Shown piece by piece: positions 16,221-23,853 of a stretch of DNA of 48,286 bases. Numbering within the stretch: the stretch's first letter is position 1; every line of letters starts with the position of its first letter. The DNA lies in NCBI GenBank assembly GCA_002427525.1, contig DIRP01000021.1, positions 1-48,286 of the forward strand, given 5' to 3'. The position numbers and the translations under genes are program-made. The notes under the pieces are model-generated. The model was not told where the DNA came from. It made no database searches and saw nothing but the letters and a program-made list of their open reading frames with translations. Source of the DNA: Bacteroidales bacterium UBA5433 (GTDB taxonomy: Bacteria > Bacteroidota > Bacteroidia > Bacteroidales > UBA932).

Positions 16221-17501
16221 TTAAGGTTTTTCGTAGGTGAATGTGCCGTTGGGGCCGGAGAGGGTCACGCGGGCGGTGGCAGCGGCGTCTGCCGAACGGT
16301 CTTTCTCGGCGTCTGCTGAACGGTCTTTCGCGGCGTCTGCCGAACGGTCTTTCGCGGTGTTTGCCGAGGTGTCCTCCAGGGCCTCGACGCGGCCAATAAT
16401 TTGGGCGTCCAGCCCAAAGCCCCGGCTTATGTCCAGGATGTGCGGGGCGGTATGCGGCGGTACGTACAGCTCCATGCGGTGTCCCATATTGAACACGGTG
16501 TACATTTCTTTCCAGGGGGTCTTGCTGATTTTCTGTATTTCAGAAAACAAGGGAGGAACAGGAAACAGGTTGTCTTTGATAATGTGCAATCCGTTGATAA
16601 AGTGCAGGATCTTTGTTTGTCCGCCTCCGGTACAATGGACCATACCGTGGATACTGCTCCTGTGTGTCTGAAAGATGGCTTGCATTACCGGGGCGTAGGT
16701 GCGGGTGGGGGACAACACCAGCTTGCCGTACGTAAGGCCTGTAGGTGTGTGGATATCTGTCAGCAATTTGGTGCCGGTGTACACGACTTCTTCCGGAATG
16801 CCGGCATCGTAACTTTCCGGAAAAGTCCGGGCCAGGATTTTTTGAAAAACGTCGTGGCGGGCACTCGTCAGTCCGTTGCTGCCCATGCCGCTGTTGTAGG
16901 CATCTTCGTATACAGTCTGCCCGTAAGAAGCCAGTCCTACAATGACATCACCCGGTTGGATGCGGGCGTTGTCAATGACCCGGTCCCGTCTTAACCGGGC
17001 ACATACCGTGCTGTCCACAATAACCGTTCGGACCAGATCGCCCACGTCTGCCGTTTCTCCTCCCGTCAGTTCCAGCCTGATGTTGTATTGCTGCATTTTT
17101 TCGCAGAACCGCCGGCTGCCGGCAATCAGTTCTCCAATCACTTCTGCCGGAACCAAACGTTTGTTCCGTCCAATGGTAGAGCTAAGCAGGATGTTGTCCG
17201 TAACACCAACACACAGCAAATCGTCCAGGTTCATAACAATGGCGTCTTGCGCAATACCTTCCCAGACGCTCAAATCGCCTGTTTCCTTCCAATAACAATA
17301 GGCCAGGGAAGATTTTGTACCCGCACCGTCTGCATGCATAACAAGGCAGTAATCCGGGTCTCCGGTAAGGATGTCGGGGATGATTTTGCAAAAAGCCTGA
17401 GGAAACAACCCTTTAGAAATACCTTCCAGGGCGGCATGAACCTCGCTTTTAGACGTGGATACGCCACGCCGGCTGTATTTTTCTGCTTCTAAATGGCTCA
17501 T
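16221..17501 (-). CDS. purM: Phosphoribosylformylglycinamidine cyclo-ligase with KDRSADA-repeat insert
   Basis: 426 residues; AIR synthase, converting FGAM to AIR in purine synthesis. Seen: RRGVSTSKSEVHAALEG near the start, HADGAGTKSSLAY, the NLDDLLCVG segment, LTGGETADVGDLVRT, the GLASYGQ turn, SPTRTYAPV and HCTGGGQTKILHF. The form in this phylum is about 390 residues; the excess is at ~372-405, where three 8-residue KDRSADA(A/E) units are inserted between GRVEAL and VTLSGPNGTFTYE, near the C-terminus. The start codon overlaps the stop of the upstream GSIII-like gene by one base, so the two are coupled. Confidence 0.95.
   Translation of the reverse strand: MSHLEAEKYSRRGVSTSKSEVHAALEGISKGLFPQAFCKIIPDILTGDPDYCLVMHADGAGTKSSLAYCYWKETGDLSVWEGIAQDAIVMNLDDLLCVGVTDNILLSSTIGRNKRLVPAEVIGELIAGSRRFCEKMQQYNIRLELTGGETADVGDLVRTVIVDSTVCARLRRDRVIDNARIQPGDVIVGLASYGQTVYEDAYNSGMGSNGLTSARHDVFQKILARTFPESYDAGIPEEVVYTGTKLLTDIHTPTGLTYGKLVLSPTRTYAPVMQAIFQTHRSSIHGMVHCTGGGQTKILHFINGLHIIKDNLFPVPPLFSEIQKISKTPWKEMYTVFNMGHRMELYVPPHTAPHILDISRGFGLDAQIIGRVEALEDTSANTAKDRSADAAKDRSADAEKDRSADAAATARVTLSGPNGTFTYEKP
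16285..16362 (-). repeat. 24-bp tandem repeat inside purM
   Basis: Three copies of a 24-bp unit (plus-strand GCGTCTGCCGAACGGTCTTT and four more bases) with one or two changes, then a degenerate fourth. The period keeps the frame and encodes KDRSADA(A/E). Confidence 0.9.
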
Positions 17502-18661
17502 TATTCCAGGTACAGTAAATCTATGTATTTAGGTAAGGGCCAAAGGCTGTTGTCCACAATCATCTCCAGGTGATCGGCCCGTTTTCGGATTTCCTCCAGG
17601 AGCGCCGGCGCCTCTTCTTTTGAGGCAGGGGAACCGTTCCATACATCCAGCAATTGGTGGACCAGGTTGCGCAGTTCGTTCACGTACCGTGCCGTAACTT
17701 CCAGGGCTTTGAATTGTGTAGAGGCCAGGTCTGTAAATGTTTCTTCCGGAAATACTTTTTTAAGGCCCCGGATATTTTCCAGCAGCAGGTTCTGGTGGCG
17801 TACAGCTGCCGCTACAAAGTGGTTGATGGCCATCTGGCTGAGTGTGTGTACTTCCCGTTCCAGTTGCAGTGCGTGTTGTTCTTCCCGGTAGGCTTGCACC
17901 TCGGCCGGTATGTCTTTGTTTGCTGCGCAGTGCAACCCGGCAGCAGCGGTAGCTAAAGATGCTTCCAGCTGTGCGAGCGCACCGGCAGCGTTCGTTGCTG
18001 GCGCACCGGCGGCATTTCCTGCTGTGGTACCCGTATGTTTTTCAATGAGTTCCGTTGCCAATAGATTAAAATGTAAGAGCGTGCCGGTGCATTGCAGGGG
18101 AAAGCGCAACGATGCTGTAAGCGGGCCGTTCTCTGTAATCAGGCTCCAGTTACAGTATTGTGCCGAGGCAGGAAATCCTGCAAAAGGTTGCGGGTGCAGG
18201 AGCACTTTAAGGTCGTGGTCGTATTCCGCATCAAACAGGATATTCAGAAGCCTTTGCCTTTCCTCCGGTGCATTTGCGGTCTCTTTCACCTCCAGTTCAA
18301 CGGCAAAATGGGTGGGAATTTTTTTACTTGTGCGAAAGCTTATGACCATTCCTTGTTCCTCGGCCTTTTCCTGTACATCTTCCAGGAAATCCTGTGCACG
18401 GCAGGGAATTCCATCGTGTCCGGGGGTATGGGGAAAGAGGTTTTCGCTTGGAGACAGCCCCTGCAACGTACGTCCGCAGAGCATCAGGTCCGGACGGGAT
18501 CTGTACAGGAAGAGGTCTGTCAAATAAAATTCTATCTCTAAGTGGTACACCACTTGTACGGTGCTTTTCGTTTGTTCTTTGTGCTTTTCCAGCCACTTTT
18601 GCATGGCCAGTTCTACGGCTATTACCGAATTGGTGTGTTTTTCTACGGGAAATTGAGACAT
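17501..18661 (-). CDS. Degenerate type III glutamine synthetase-like protein
   Basis: 386 residues, about half the usual ~700-730 of GSIII (GlnN). Colinear remnants are visible: HLEIEFYLTDLFLY plus LCGRTLQG (residues 40-69) match the family segment with EQEYFL and GRTLFG; LLHPQPFAGFPASAQYCNWSL (154-174) matches the LLHEKPFAGVNGSGKHNNWS segment; the end, RKRADHLEMIVDNSLWPLPKYIDLLY, matches the GSIII terminus. The NEVAPAQHE metal/substrate motif is replaced by KKIPTHFAVELE, and the stretch with the ATP-binding HRLG...EAP and the Arg-rich catalytic loop is missing. An Ala/Gly/Thr block (~209-234) lies in the gap. It is therefore probably a non-catalytic paralog, perhaps a sensor or structural protein; purM follows in a coupled pair. 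Confidence 0.75.
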   Translation of the reverse strand: MSQFPVEKHTNSVIAVELAMQKWLEKHKEQTKSTVQVVYHLEIEFYLTDLFLYRSRPDLMLCGRTLQGLSPSENLFPHTPGHDGIPCRAQDFLEDVQEKAEEQGMVISFRTSKKIPTHFAVELEVKETANAPEERQRLLNILFDAEYDHDLKVLLHPQPFAGFPASAQYCNWSLITENGPLTASLRFPLQCTGTLLHFNLLATELIEKHTGTTAGNAAGAPATNAAGALAQLEASLATAAAGLHCAANKDIPAEVQAYREEQHALQLEREVHTLSQMAINHFVAAAVRHQNLLLENIRGLKKVFPEETFTDLASTQFKALEVTARYVNELRNLVHQLLDVWNGSPASKEEAPALLEEIRKRADHLEMIVDNSLWPLPKYIDLLYLE

Positions 18662-18726
18662 AATAAGTTAGTTTAGTTAGGCAAAAGTAGGAAAATAAAA
18701 GAAGTAGGAAAAATAAAAGAAAGCCG

Positions 18727-18734
18727 TATATTTG
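18727..18734 (+). promoter_or_regulatory. Bacteroidota-type -7 box before the aminotransferase gene
   Basis: TATATTTG matches the TAnnTTTG consensus and lies 30 bp before the ATG at 18764. No clear TTTG -33 element is seen upstream in the A-rich stretch. Confidence 0.55.
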
Positions 18735-18763
18735 TAGATTAATTTAACAAATAACTAGTTACT

Positions 18764-19963
18764 ATGTTAGGTATATCTGAACTGTCAAGGAAAATGCCGG
18801 CTTCTCCCATCAGAAAGCTGGTTCCTTATGCCGAGGCGGCAAAAAAACGTGGAATTAAAGTGTATCATCTGAACATTGGGCAGCCCGATGTGGAATCTCC
18901 AAAAGAAGCACTGGAACCCATCCGTAATTTTGATTTAAAACTGATCTCTTACCCGCATTCGGCCGGTATTGAGTCCTATCGCAGGGGGTTGGCAAAATAT
19001 TACGAAAGCGTAAACATCAACCTGTCCTATGAAGAAATCATTGTTACCATTGGCGGATCTGAAGCGTTGCAAATGGCATTGAACGTATGCTGCAACCCCG
19101 GAGATGAAGTAATTGTTTTCGAACCTTTTTACACCAACTACAACACGTTTGCCCTGATGTCGGGTGTGAAATATGTGCCGGTTACCACTACCATAGATAA
19201 TGGATTTGCATTGCCTCCCATGAGCGAGGTGGAAAAATACATTACACCCAAAACCAAGGCCATCCTTATCAACAGCCCCGGCAACCCCACAGGTACCTTA
19301 TATACTAAAGAAGATATCCTAAAATTGGGAGAGATTGTGAAAAAACACAACTTGTTCCTGCTAAGTGACGAAGTCTATAGAGAATTCTGCTATGCAGACG
19401 AACCCCATTTCTCTTGCATGAATATCCCCGGAGCAGAACAAAACGTAGTCCTGATTGACTCGGTTTCCAAACGTTACAGCATGTGTGGTGTGCGGGTAGG
19501 TTGTATTGCTTCACACAATAAAGAAGTGATGGGTGCCGTCATGCGCTTTGCCCAGGCACGTTTGTGCGGCCCGGCCATTGGCCAGATGGCTGCTGAAGGT
19601 GCCCTTAATACACCCCAGTCGTATTTTGACAAGGTAAAACAAGAATACATAAGCCGGCGTGATTTAATGGTTGACAGGCTCAATAAGATAGAGGGCGTTT
19701 ATTCCCCCATGCCTATGGGAGCTTTCTATACTACGGCCCGCCTGCCGGTTGACAATGCCGATAAATTTGCACAATGGTTGCTGGAAGAATTCAGCTATAA
19801 AGGAGAAACTGTTATGGTAGCTCCGGCTGCCGGTTTTTACGCAACCCCGGGTAAAGGAATCAATGAAGTACGTATTGCCTACGTTCTTAAGAAAGAAGAT
19901 ATTTCCAAAGCAATGGATTGCCTGGAGCAAGCTTTGAAAGAATATCCGGGAAGGACGATTTAA
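18764..19963 (+). CDS. PLP-dependent aminotransferase, class I/II
   Basis: 399 residues of the aspartate aminotransferase superfamily (fold type I). Seen: LNIGQPDVESP near the N-terminus, ITIGGSEALQMAL (cofactor phosphate region), SPGNPTGTLYT, LLSDEVYREF (Asp binding the PLP ring) and the lysine motif SVSKRYSMCGVRVGC. The C-terminal part has the substrate Arg region EVRIAYVLKKED. The exact amino acid substrate cannot be told; aspartate or branched/aromatic transamination are options. It is a single-gene unit with its own promoter box and a strong terminator at 19967. Confidence 0.92.
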   Translation: MLGISELSRKMPASPIRKLVPYAEAAKKRGIKVYHLNIGQPDVESPKEALEPIRNFDLKLISYPHSAGIESYRRGLAKYYESVNINLSYEEIIVTIGGSEALQMALNVCCNPGDEVIVFEPFYTNYNTFALMSGVKYVPVTTTIDNGFALPPMSEVEKYITPKTKAILINSPGNPTGTLYTKEDILKLGEIVKKHNLFLLSDEVYREFCYADEPHFSCMNIPGAEQNVVLIDSVSKRYSMCGVRVGCIASHNKEVMGAVMRFAQARLCGPAIGQMAAEGALNTPQSYFDKVKQEYISRRDLMVDRLNKIEGVYSPMPMGAFYTTARLPVDNADKFAQWLLEEFSYKGETVMVAPAAGFYATPGKGINEVRIAYVLKKEDISKAMDCLEQALKEYPGRTI

Positions 19964-19966
19964 AAG

Positions 19967-20004
19967 AACGCAGCTGCATCTATATGCAGCTGCGTTTTTT
20001 TTTT
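19967..20004 (+). terminator. Rho-independent terminator
   Basis: A perfect 13-bp stem (AACGCAGCTGCAT/ATGCAGCTGCGTT, 19967-19996) with a CTAT loop, followed by a run of T to 20004. It ends the aminotransferase transcript and lies exactly at the end of the convergent DUF3276 gene, so it may serve both strands. Confidence 0.93.
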
Positions 20005-20344
20005 ACTCTTTGTCTAAATCTTCAAAAGAGATATCTGAAAAATCGGAGGGACGTGCTTCTGTTACGGGAATACGTTCTTTAATGAAGTTGATCACTTCTT
20101 CCAGCCCTTCGCTGAATTTTTCAAAATCTTCCTTGTATAGAAAAATTTTATGTTTTTCGTAAGAAAATCTTCCGTCTCTGTCTACACGACGTTTACTTTC
20201 TGTAATGGTAAGGTAGTAATCGTTTCCTTTTGTGGTCTTTACATCAAAAAAATACGTTCTTTTACCGGCCCGTACGGGTTTGGAAAATACATCATCTCCA
20301 CTATGTTCCACTTTTGAGGAATGGCCGTTGTCTTCAGAATACAT
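20003..20344 (-). CDS. DUF3276 family (PUR-alpha-like) protein
   Basis: 113 residues from the ATG at 20344; a TTG start at 20371 would lie inside the promoter box and is unlikely. The body KRTYFFDVKTTKGNDYYLTITESKRR, then KHKIFLYKEDFEKFSEGLEEVINFIKE, matches the DUF3276 family, which adopts a PUR-like fold and is thought to bind single-stranded nucleic acid. The C-terminal tail is acidic and unstructured. It is divergent from nusB across a short AT-rich palindromic promoter region. Its physiological role is not established. Confidence 0.88.
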   Translation of the reverse strand: MYSEDNGHSSKVEHSGDDVFSKPVRAGKRTYFFDVKTTKGNDYYLTITESKRRVDRDGRFSYEKHKIFLYKEDFEKFSEGLEEVINFIKERIPVTEARPSDFSDISFEDLDKE

Positions 20345-20368
20345 AACTGTTGTTTGTTTATATCTACG

Positions 20369-20406
20369 CAAATATAAAATATATTTGCTTTAAAACTGTA
20401 TATTTG
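20369..20406. promoter_or_regulatory. Divergent promoter region DUF3276/nusB
   Basis: CAAATATA (20369-20376) is a minus-strand TAnnTTTG box for the DUF3276 gene, and TATATTTG (20399-20406) a plus-strand box for nusB. Between them, GCAAATA...TATTTGC forms an AT-rich palindrome. Confidence 0.6.
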
Positions 20407-20432
20407 CAGAGATTCTTTTTGATTAATACAAT

Positions 20433-21377
20433 ATGCTTAACAGGCGCATCATCCGTATCAAAGTTTTTAAGCTTTTATTTAGCAGTGTCCATTCCCATAA
20501 ATTTGACCCGGAAGTGGCAGAAAAAGAACTGTTAGTAAGTCTTGAAAAAACCCGTAAACTGTATTTTCTGTTGCTGACTTTGCCGGATGCGCTGGCAGCT
20601 TATGCCCGGGAGAGAATTGACATAGGGTTGAATAAATACCACCCATCAGAAGAAGAAATCCACCCCAACCTGCGTTTTGTAAACAACCGCGTTATTGCTT
20701 TGCTGCAAGAAGATAAGGAACTGGTTCATGCACAGGAACACGGGCTCAATTGGTCAGAACACAGGAGCTACATCAAAAACCTGTATGAACAATTGAAGGA
20801 AGAGCCTTATTTTATAGAATACATGACCGATCCGCAGGAACCCGGTTTTGCAGAAGATCTGAAATTGATGCTGGATTTTTACAGCTGCCAGCTGGCAGAA
20901 GACCCGGAACTGAACACCCTGCTGGAAGACCAAAGCCTGTATTGGGCAGACGATGTGGCTTATGTTTGCAATATTATTCTTACCCTGCTGGATGGTTTAA
21001 AAGAAGGAACCAGGCAAATCCGGCATCCGGAACTGTTTTACAACGACGAAGACAAACAGTTTGCCCTGGAGCTGCTGGGACATGCCCTGACCCATTACGA
21101 TACCTACGTAGGATATGTTGAAAAATTTGCAGAAAACTGGGAGCCGGAACGGATAGCAGCCACAGACATCATTCTGATTGTAATGGGCATAGCAGAGGCA
21201 GTGGCGTTTCCCAGCATACCCTTCAAAGTCACCCTGAACGAAATGGTTGAAATTTCTAAATTGTACAGTACCGGTAATTCCCGTATTTTTGTAAACGGTA
21301 TTTTAGATAAAATACTGAAATACCTTACGCAGGAAGGAGACATAGTAAAAACGGGCAGGGGACTGGTAGAAAACTAA
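20433..21377 (+). CDS. nusB: Transcription antitermination factor NusB
   Basis: 314 residues, the long Bacteroidota form of NusB. The start MLNRRIIRIKVFKLLFS and the C-terminal all-helical domain with NWEPERIAATDIILIVMGIAEAV, PFKVTLNEMVEISKLYSTGNSRIFVNGILDKIL are diagnostic. NusB joins NusE (S10) on boxA RNA to keep RNA polymerase processive on rRNA operons. The middle ~130 residues are specific to the phylum. It is first in a nusB-yajC-ybbR-coaE group that is common in Bacteroidales. Confidence 0.95.
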   Translation: MLNRRIIRIKVFKLLFSSVHSHKFDPEVAEKELLVSLEKTRKLYFLLLTLPDALAAYARERIDIGLNKYHPSEEEIHPNLRFVNNRVIALLQEDKELVHAQEHGLNWSEHRSYIKNLYEQLKEEPYFIEYMTDPQEPGFAEDLKLMLDFYSCQLAEDPELNTLLEDQSLYWADDVAYVCNIILTLLDGLKEGTRQIRHPELFYNDEDKQFALELLGHALTHYDTYVGYVEKFAENWEPERIAATDIILIVMGIAEAVAFPSIPFKVTLNEMVEISKLYSTGNSRIFVNGILDKILKYLTQEGDIVKTGRGLVEN

Positions 21378-21423
21378 TACAAACAAAGAGTACCTATAAT
21401 TATCCATTAATTTGAACACGACT

Positions 21424-21744
21424 ATGCAAAATTTATTTATTTTCTTACAGGCAGAAGGCGCGCAAAAAGCCGGTAACTATTCTTTTCTTATTATGATGTT
21501 AGCCATTTTTGTGGTTATGTATTTTTTAATGATACGTCCGCAGAAAAAACGTCAGAAAGAATTGAAAGAATACAGGGACAACCTTAAAAAGGGCGACAGG
21601 GTAATTACTGCCGGTGGTATCTACGGAACTATTGCAGAAGTAAAAGACAATTACGTACTTTTAGAAGTTGATACCAACGTTAAGATCCGTGTGGATAAAT
21701 CTATCCTGGTAAAAGACTCCAGCGACCTGCCACAAGGCAGTTGA
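21424..21744 (+). CDS. yajC: Preprotein translocase subunit YajC
   Basis: 106 residues from the ATG at 21424 (a TTG twelve bases earlier is less likely). One N-terminal transmembrane helix (FLIMMLAIFVVMYFLMI) is followed by RPQKKRQKELKEYRDNLKKGDRVITAGGIYGTIAEV, the YajC hallmark. YajC is an accessory of the SecDF complex in the inner membrane. It lies 46 bp after nusB and 13 bp before the YbbR-like gene. Confidence 0.96.
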   Translation: MQNLFIFLQAEGAQKAGNYSFLIMMLAIFVVMYFLMIRPQKKRQKELKEYRDNLKKGDRVITAGGIYGTIAEVKDNYVLLEVDTNVKIRVDKSILVKDSSDLPQGS

Positions 21745-21757
21745 TAATATTTGACCT

Positions 21758-22702
21758 ATGAAAAGGTCCAGACTGGTATTGGTTCTGTGCATTATCATTG
21801 CTTTTATTCTTTGGCTGGTTTATACCCTGTCCAATGAATATACTTCCTATTTCCATTTCCCGCTGGAAGTAGAAACCAATCTGGATGGACGCTCCAATAT
21901 TTCCCAGGCAGACAATACGCTCTTTTTAAGAGGAACGGCCAGGGGGTTTTATATAATTCGTCACAGCTGGCGGAAGAAAAGCCCGCAAATCCACATTTTT
22001 GCAGACAGAAGCCTGCTACGCCCTTATCCGGACAAGGAAGGAGAATTTTTTCTTATGGCAGACAACGTGCAAACCCTGGTAAACGATGCCCTGGGAGGAG
22101 ATTTGCAATTAGAAACTATTTTAACAGATACTATCCGCCTGGAATACAAGGCAGTACACCACAAGAAAGTGCCTGTAAATTTTGTTTCCGACTTGTCTTA
22201 CAAGCCTCAGTACATGTCCTTTGAACCCATAAGAATTCAGCCGGACAGCGTGTTGGTGTATGCAGAAGAAAGTGCTTTGGCCCTTATCAACGAGATCCGT
22301 ACCCGCAGGGTATCCCTCACCCATTTGGACAAAACTGTTGAAGGTATTGCCCGTCTGGAAATCCCGGCCAACACACGCTTGTCGCGTACAGACATCAATT
22401 ACGAGGTCATGGTAAAACGGTACGTAGAGTTGAGCTTTCAGGTTCCTGTAGTAACGGTCAATGTGCCCCATCGCATTGAATTTATCTTACTGCCGGACCT
22501 GGTTACTATCCAGTTCCGTTGTCCGTTTGAAGAGGCAGCCGGTATAAAGGAAGAAGATTTTGTTTTGGTGGTTGACTACAACCGGTTTATTACTAACGCC
22601 GGTGGCAAGACCATTCCGGAAGTGCAACAGGCGCCCGGAATAATCAGCCACGTGCAGCTGACACCTCCTTTTATAGACGGAATTATTCAAAACCGTTACT
22701 AA
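21758..22702 (+). CDS. YbbR-like domain protein
   Basis: 314 residues with one N-terminal transmembrane helix (LVLVLCIIIAFILWLVYTL) and a periplasmic part of repeated YbbR-like beta units (VPVNFVSDLSYKPQYMS, then the QPDSVLVYAEESALALINEI segment, which is the clearest mark). YbbR-type proteins in other bacteria act with the CdaA cyclase, but the Bacteroidota members next to yajC and coaE are of unknown function. It is 13 bp after yajC and 13 bp before coaE, so probably in one transcript. Confidence 0.85.
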   Translation: MKRSRLVLVLCIIIAFILWLVYTLSNEYTSYFHFPLEVETNLDGRSNISQADNTLFLRGTARGFYIIRHSWRKKSPQIHIFADRSLLRPYPDKEGEFFLMADNVQTLVNDALGGDLQLETILTDTIRLEYKAVHHKKVPVNFVSDLSYKPQYMSFEPIRIQPDSVLVYAEESALALINEIRTRRVSLTHLDKTVEGIARLEIPANTRLSRTDINYEVMVKRYVELSFQVPVVTVNVPHRIEFILLPDLVTIQFRCPFEEAAGIKEEDFVLVVDYNRFITNAGGKTIPEVQQAPGIISHVQLTPPFIDGIIQNRY

Positions 22703-22715
22703 ATCCTGCCATGCA

Positions 22716-23318
22716 ATGATAATATTGGGCATTACCGGCGGTATAGGTAGCGGAAAAAGTTATGTTACGCGGATCTTCGGAGCTTTGGGTATTCCCTATT
22801 ACGATTCTGACAACCGTACCAAACAGTTGTATCTGGAACAACCCAAACTAAAAAAAGAATTGTCTGCCTTGCTGGGCGAAAGCATTTTTACTAACGAAGG
22901 TCTGGATACACAAAGGATGGCAAAGTTGATTTTTAGCAACCGGGAGTTGCTAAAAAAGGTAAATTTCCTGGTGCACCCTTATGTGGTTCGCGATTTTCTG
23001 CAATGGGCAAAACCTTTGCAAGCCCCTTACGTAATCTTTGAAAGTGCTATCCTTTTGGAGATGGACCCTCCGTTTCACACTACCCGTGTTCTGACCGTCT
23101 CGGCAAGCCGGGAAATCAGGCTGCGCCGGGCCGCCGGACGTGATGCGGTGCACCGTCAGTCCGTACTGGACAGAATGGACAAGCAGTGGACCGACGTGCA
23201 AAGAGAAGCCGGGGCAGATTTTGTGATTGAATCCAACGACCGCCGGGCGTTGCTGCCCAGGGTGCTGGAAGTACATCAAACTATGTTGAACATTAGAACA
23301 ACAAACAATGAAAACTGA
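22716..23318 (+). CDS. coaE: Dephospho-CoA kinase
   Basis: 200 residues. P-loop GITGGIGSGKS at residues 5-15, YYDSDNRTKQL (substrate region with Asp), and ESAILLEMDP typical of the family. It phosphorylates dephospho-CoA, the last step of CoA synthesis. An ATG five bases upstream (22711) stops after two codons, so the ATG at 22716 is used. The 3' end overlaps the next gene by 11 bp. Confidence 0.96.
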   Translation: MIILGITGGIGSGKSYVTRIFGALGIPYYDSDNRTKQLYLEQPKLKKELSALLGESIFTNEGLDTQRMAKLIFSNRELLKKVNFLVHPYVVRDFLQWAKPLQAPYVIFESAILLEMDPPFHTTRVLTVSASREIRLRRAAGRDAVHRQSVLDRMDKQWTDVQREAGADFVIESNDRRALLPRVLEVHQTMLNIRTTNNEN

Positions 23319-23853
23319 TCTTACTAAAATCCTGTCCATAGGAGGACAGCCGGGCCTGTACCTTTACTTGGCACAAAGTAACGGAGGCGTTGTTGTAGAG
23401 TCCCTTATGGACAAACAACGGAAATGGACAGGGCCTAGCGCACGCATGACAGCGCTGTCGGATATTTCTGTATATACGCAAGAAGAAGATGAATTGCCTT
23501 TGCAGGATATTTTCATCCGCATGAAAGAGCACCTGAAAGATGCTCCGGCCCCCGACCCGCGTTCCAAAGACACCGATATGCCCGGGTTTTTTGAAACCGT
23601 TATTCCGGAATACGATAGGGAACGCTTCTATGCTTCGCACATGAAAAAAGTGCTGGAGTGGTACAACGTGCTGCATGCAGCCGATGCCCTTGATTTTGAG
23701 GTGGCGGAAGAAGAAGCAAAGGAAACGGAAGAAGAACCGGCAAAAGCGGCCACAGCCCGGACCACAACACCTGCTGCCGCCAGACCGGTCGCAACAAAAC
23801 CGGCCGGCGTAAAAGCTGCTAAACCTGTTACCAAGCATACAACGCAGAAGTAG
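23308..23853 (+). CDS. DUF5606 domain protein
   Basis: 181 residues. The N-terminal ~135 (MKTDLTKILSIGGQPGLYLYLAQSNGGVVVESL, then RMTALSDISVYTQEEDELPLQDI, then MKKVLEWYNVLHAADALDF) match the DUF5606 family of Bacteroidota, of unknown function. The ~45-residue tail is acidic (EEEAKETEEEP) and then Ala/Thr/Pro/Lys-rich, a disordered low-complexity end. It overlaps coaE by 11 bp and shares one base with the GTG start of rimO. Confidence 0.85.
   Translation: MKTDLTKILSIGGQPGLYLYLAQSNGGVVVESLMDKQRKWTGPSARMTALSDISVYTQEEDELPLQDIFIRMKEHLKDAPAPDPRSKDTDMPGFFETVIPEYDRERFYASHMKKVLEWYNVLHAADALDFEVAEEEAKETEEEPAKAATARTTTPAAARPVATKPAGVKAAKPVTKHTTQK

Noticed and set aside
17501..18661. Plain pseudogene of glutamine synthetase
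   Set aside because: The frame is fully open, coupled to purM, and conserved-looking segments persist, so a retained altered-function protein is favoured over decay.
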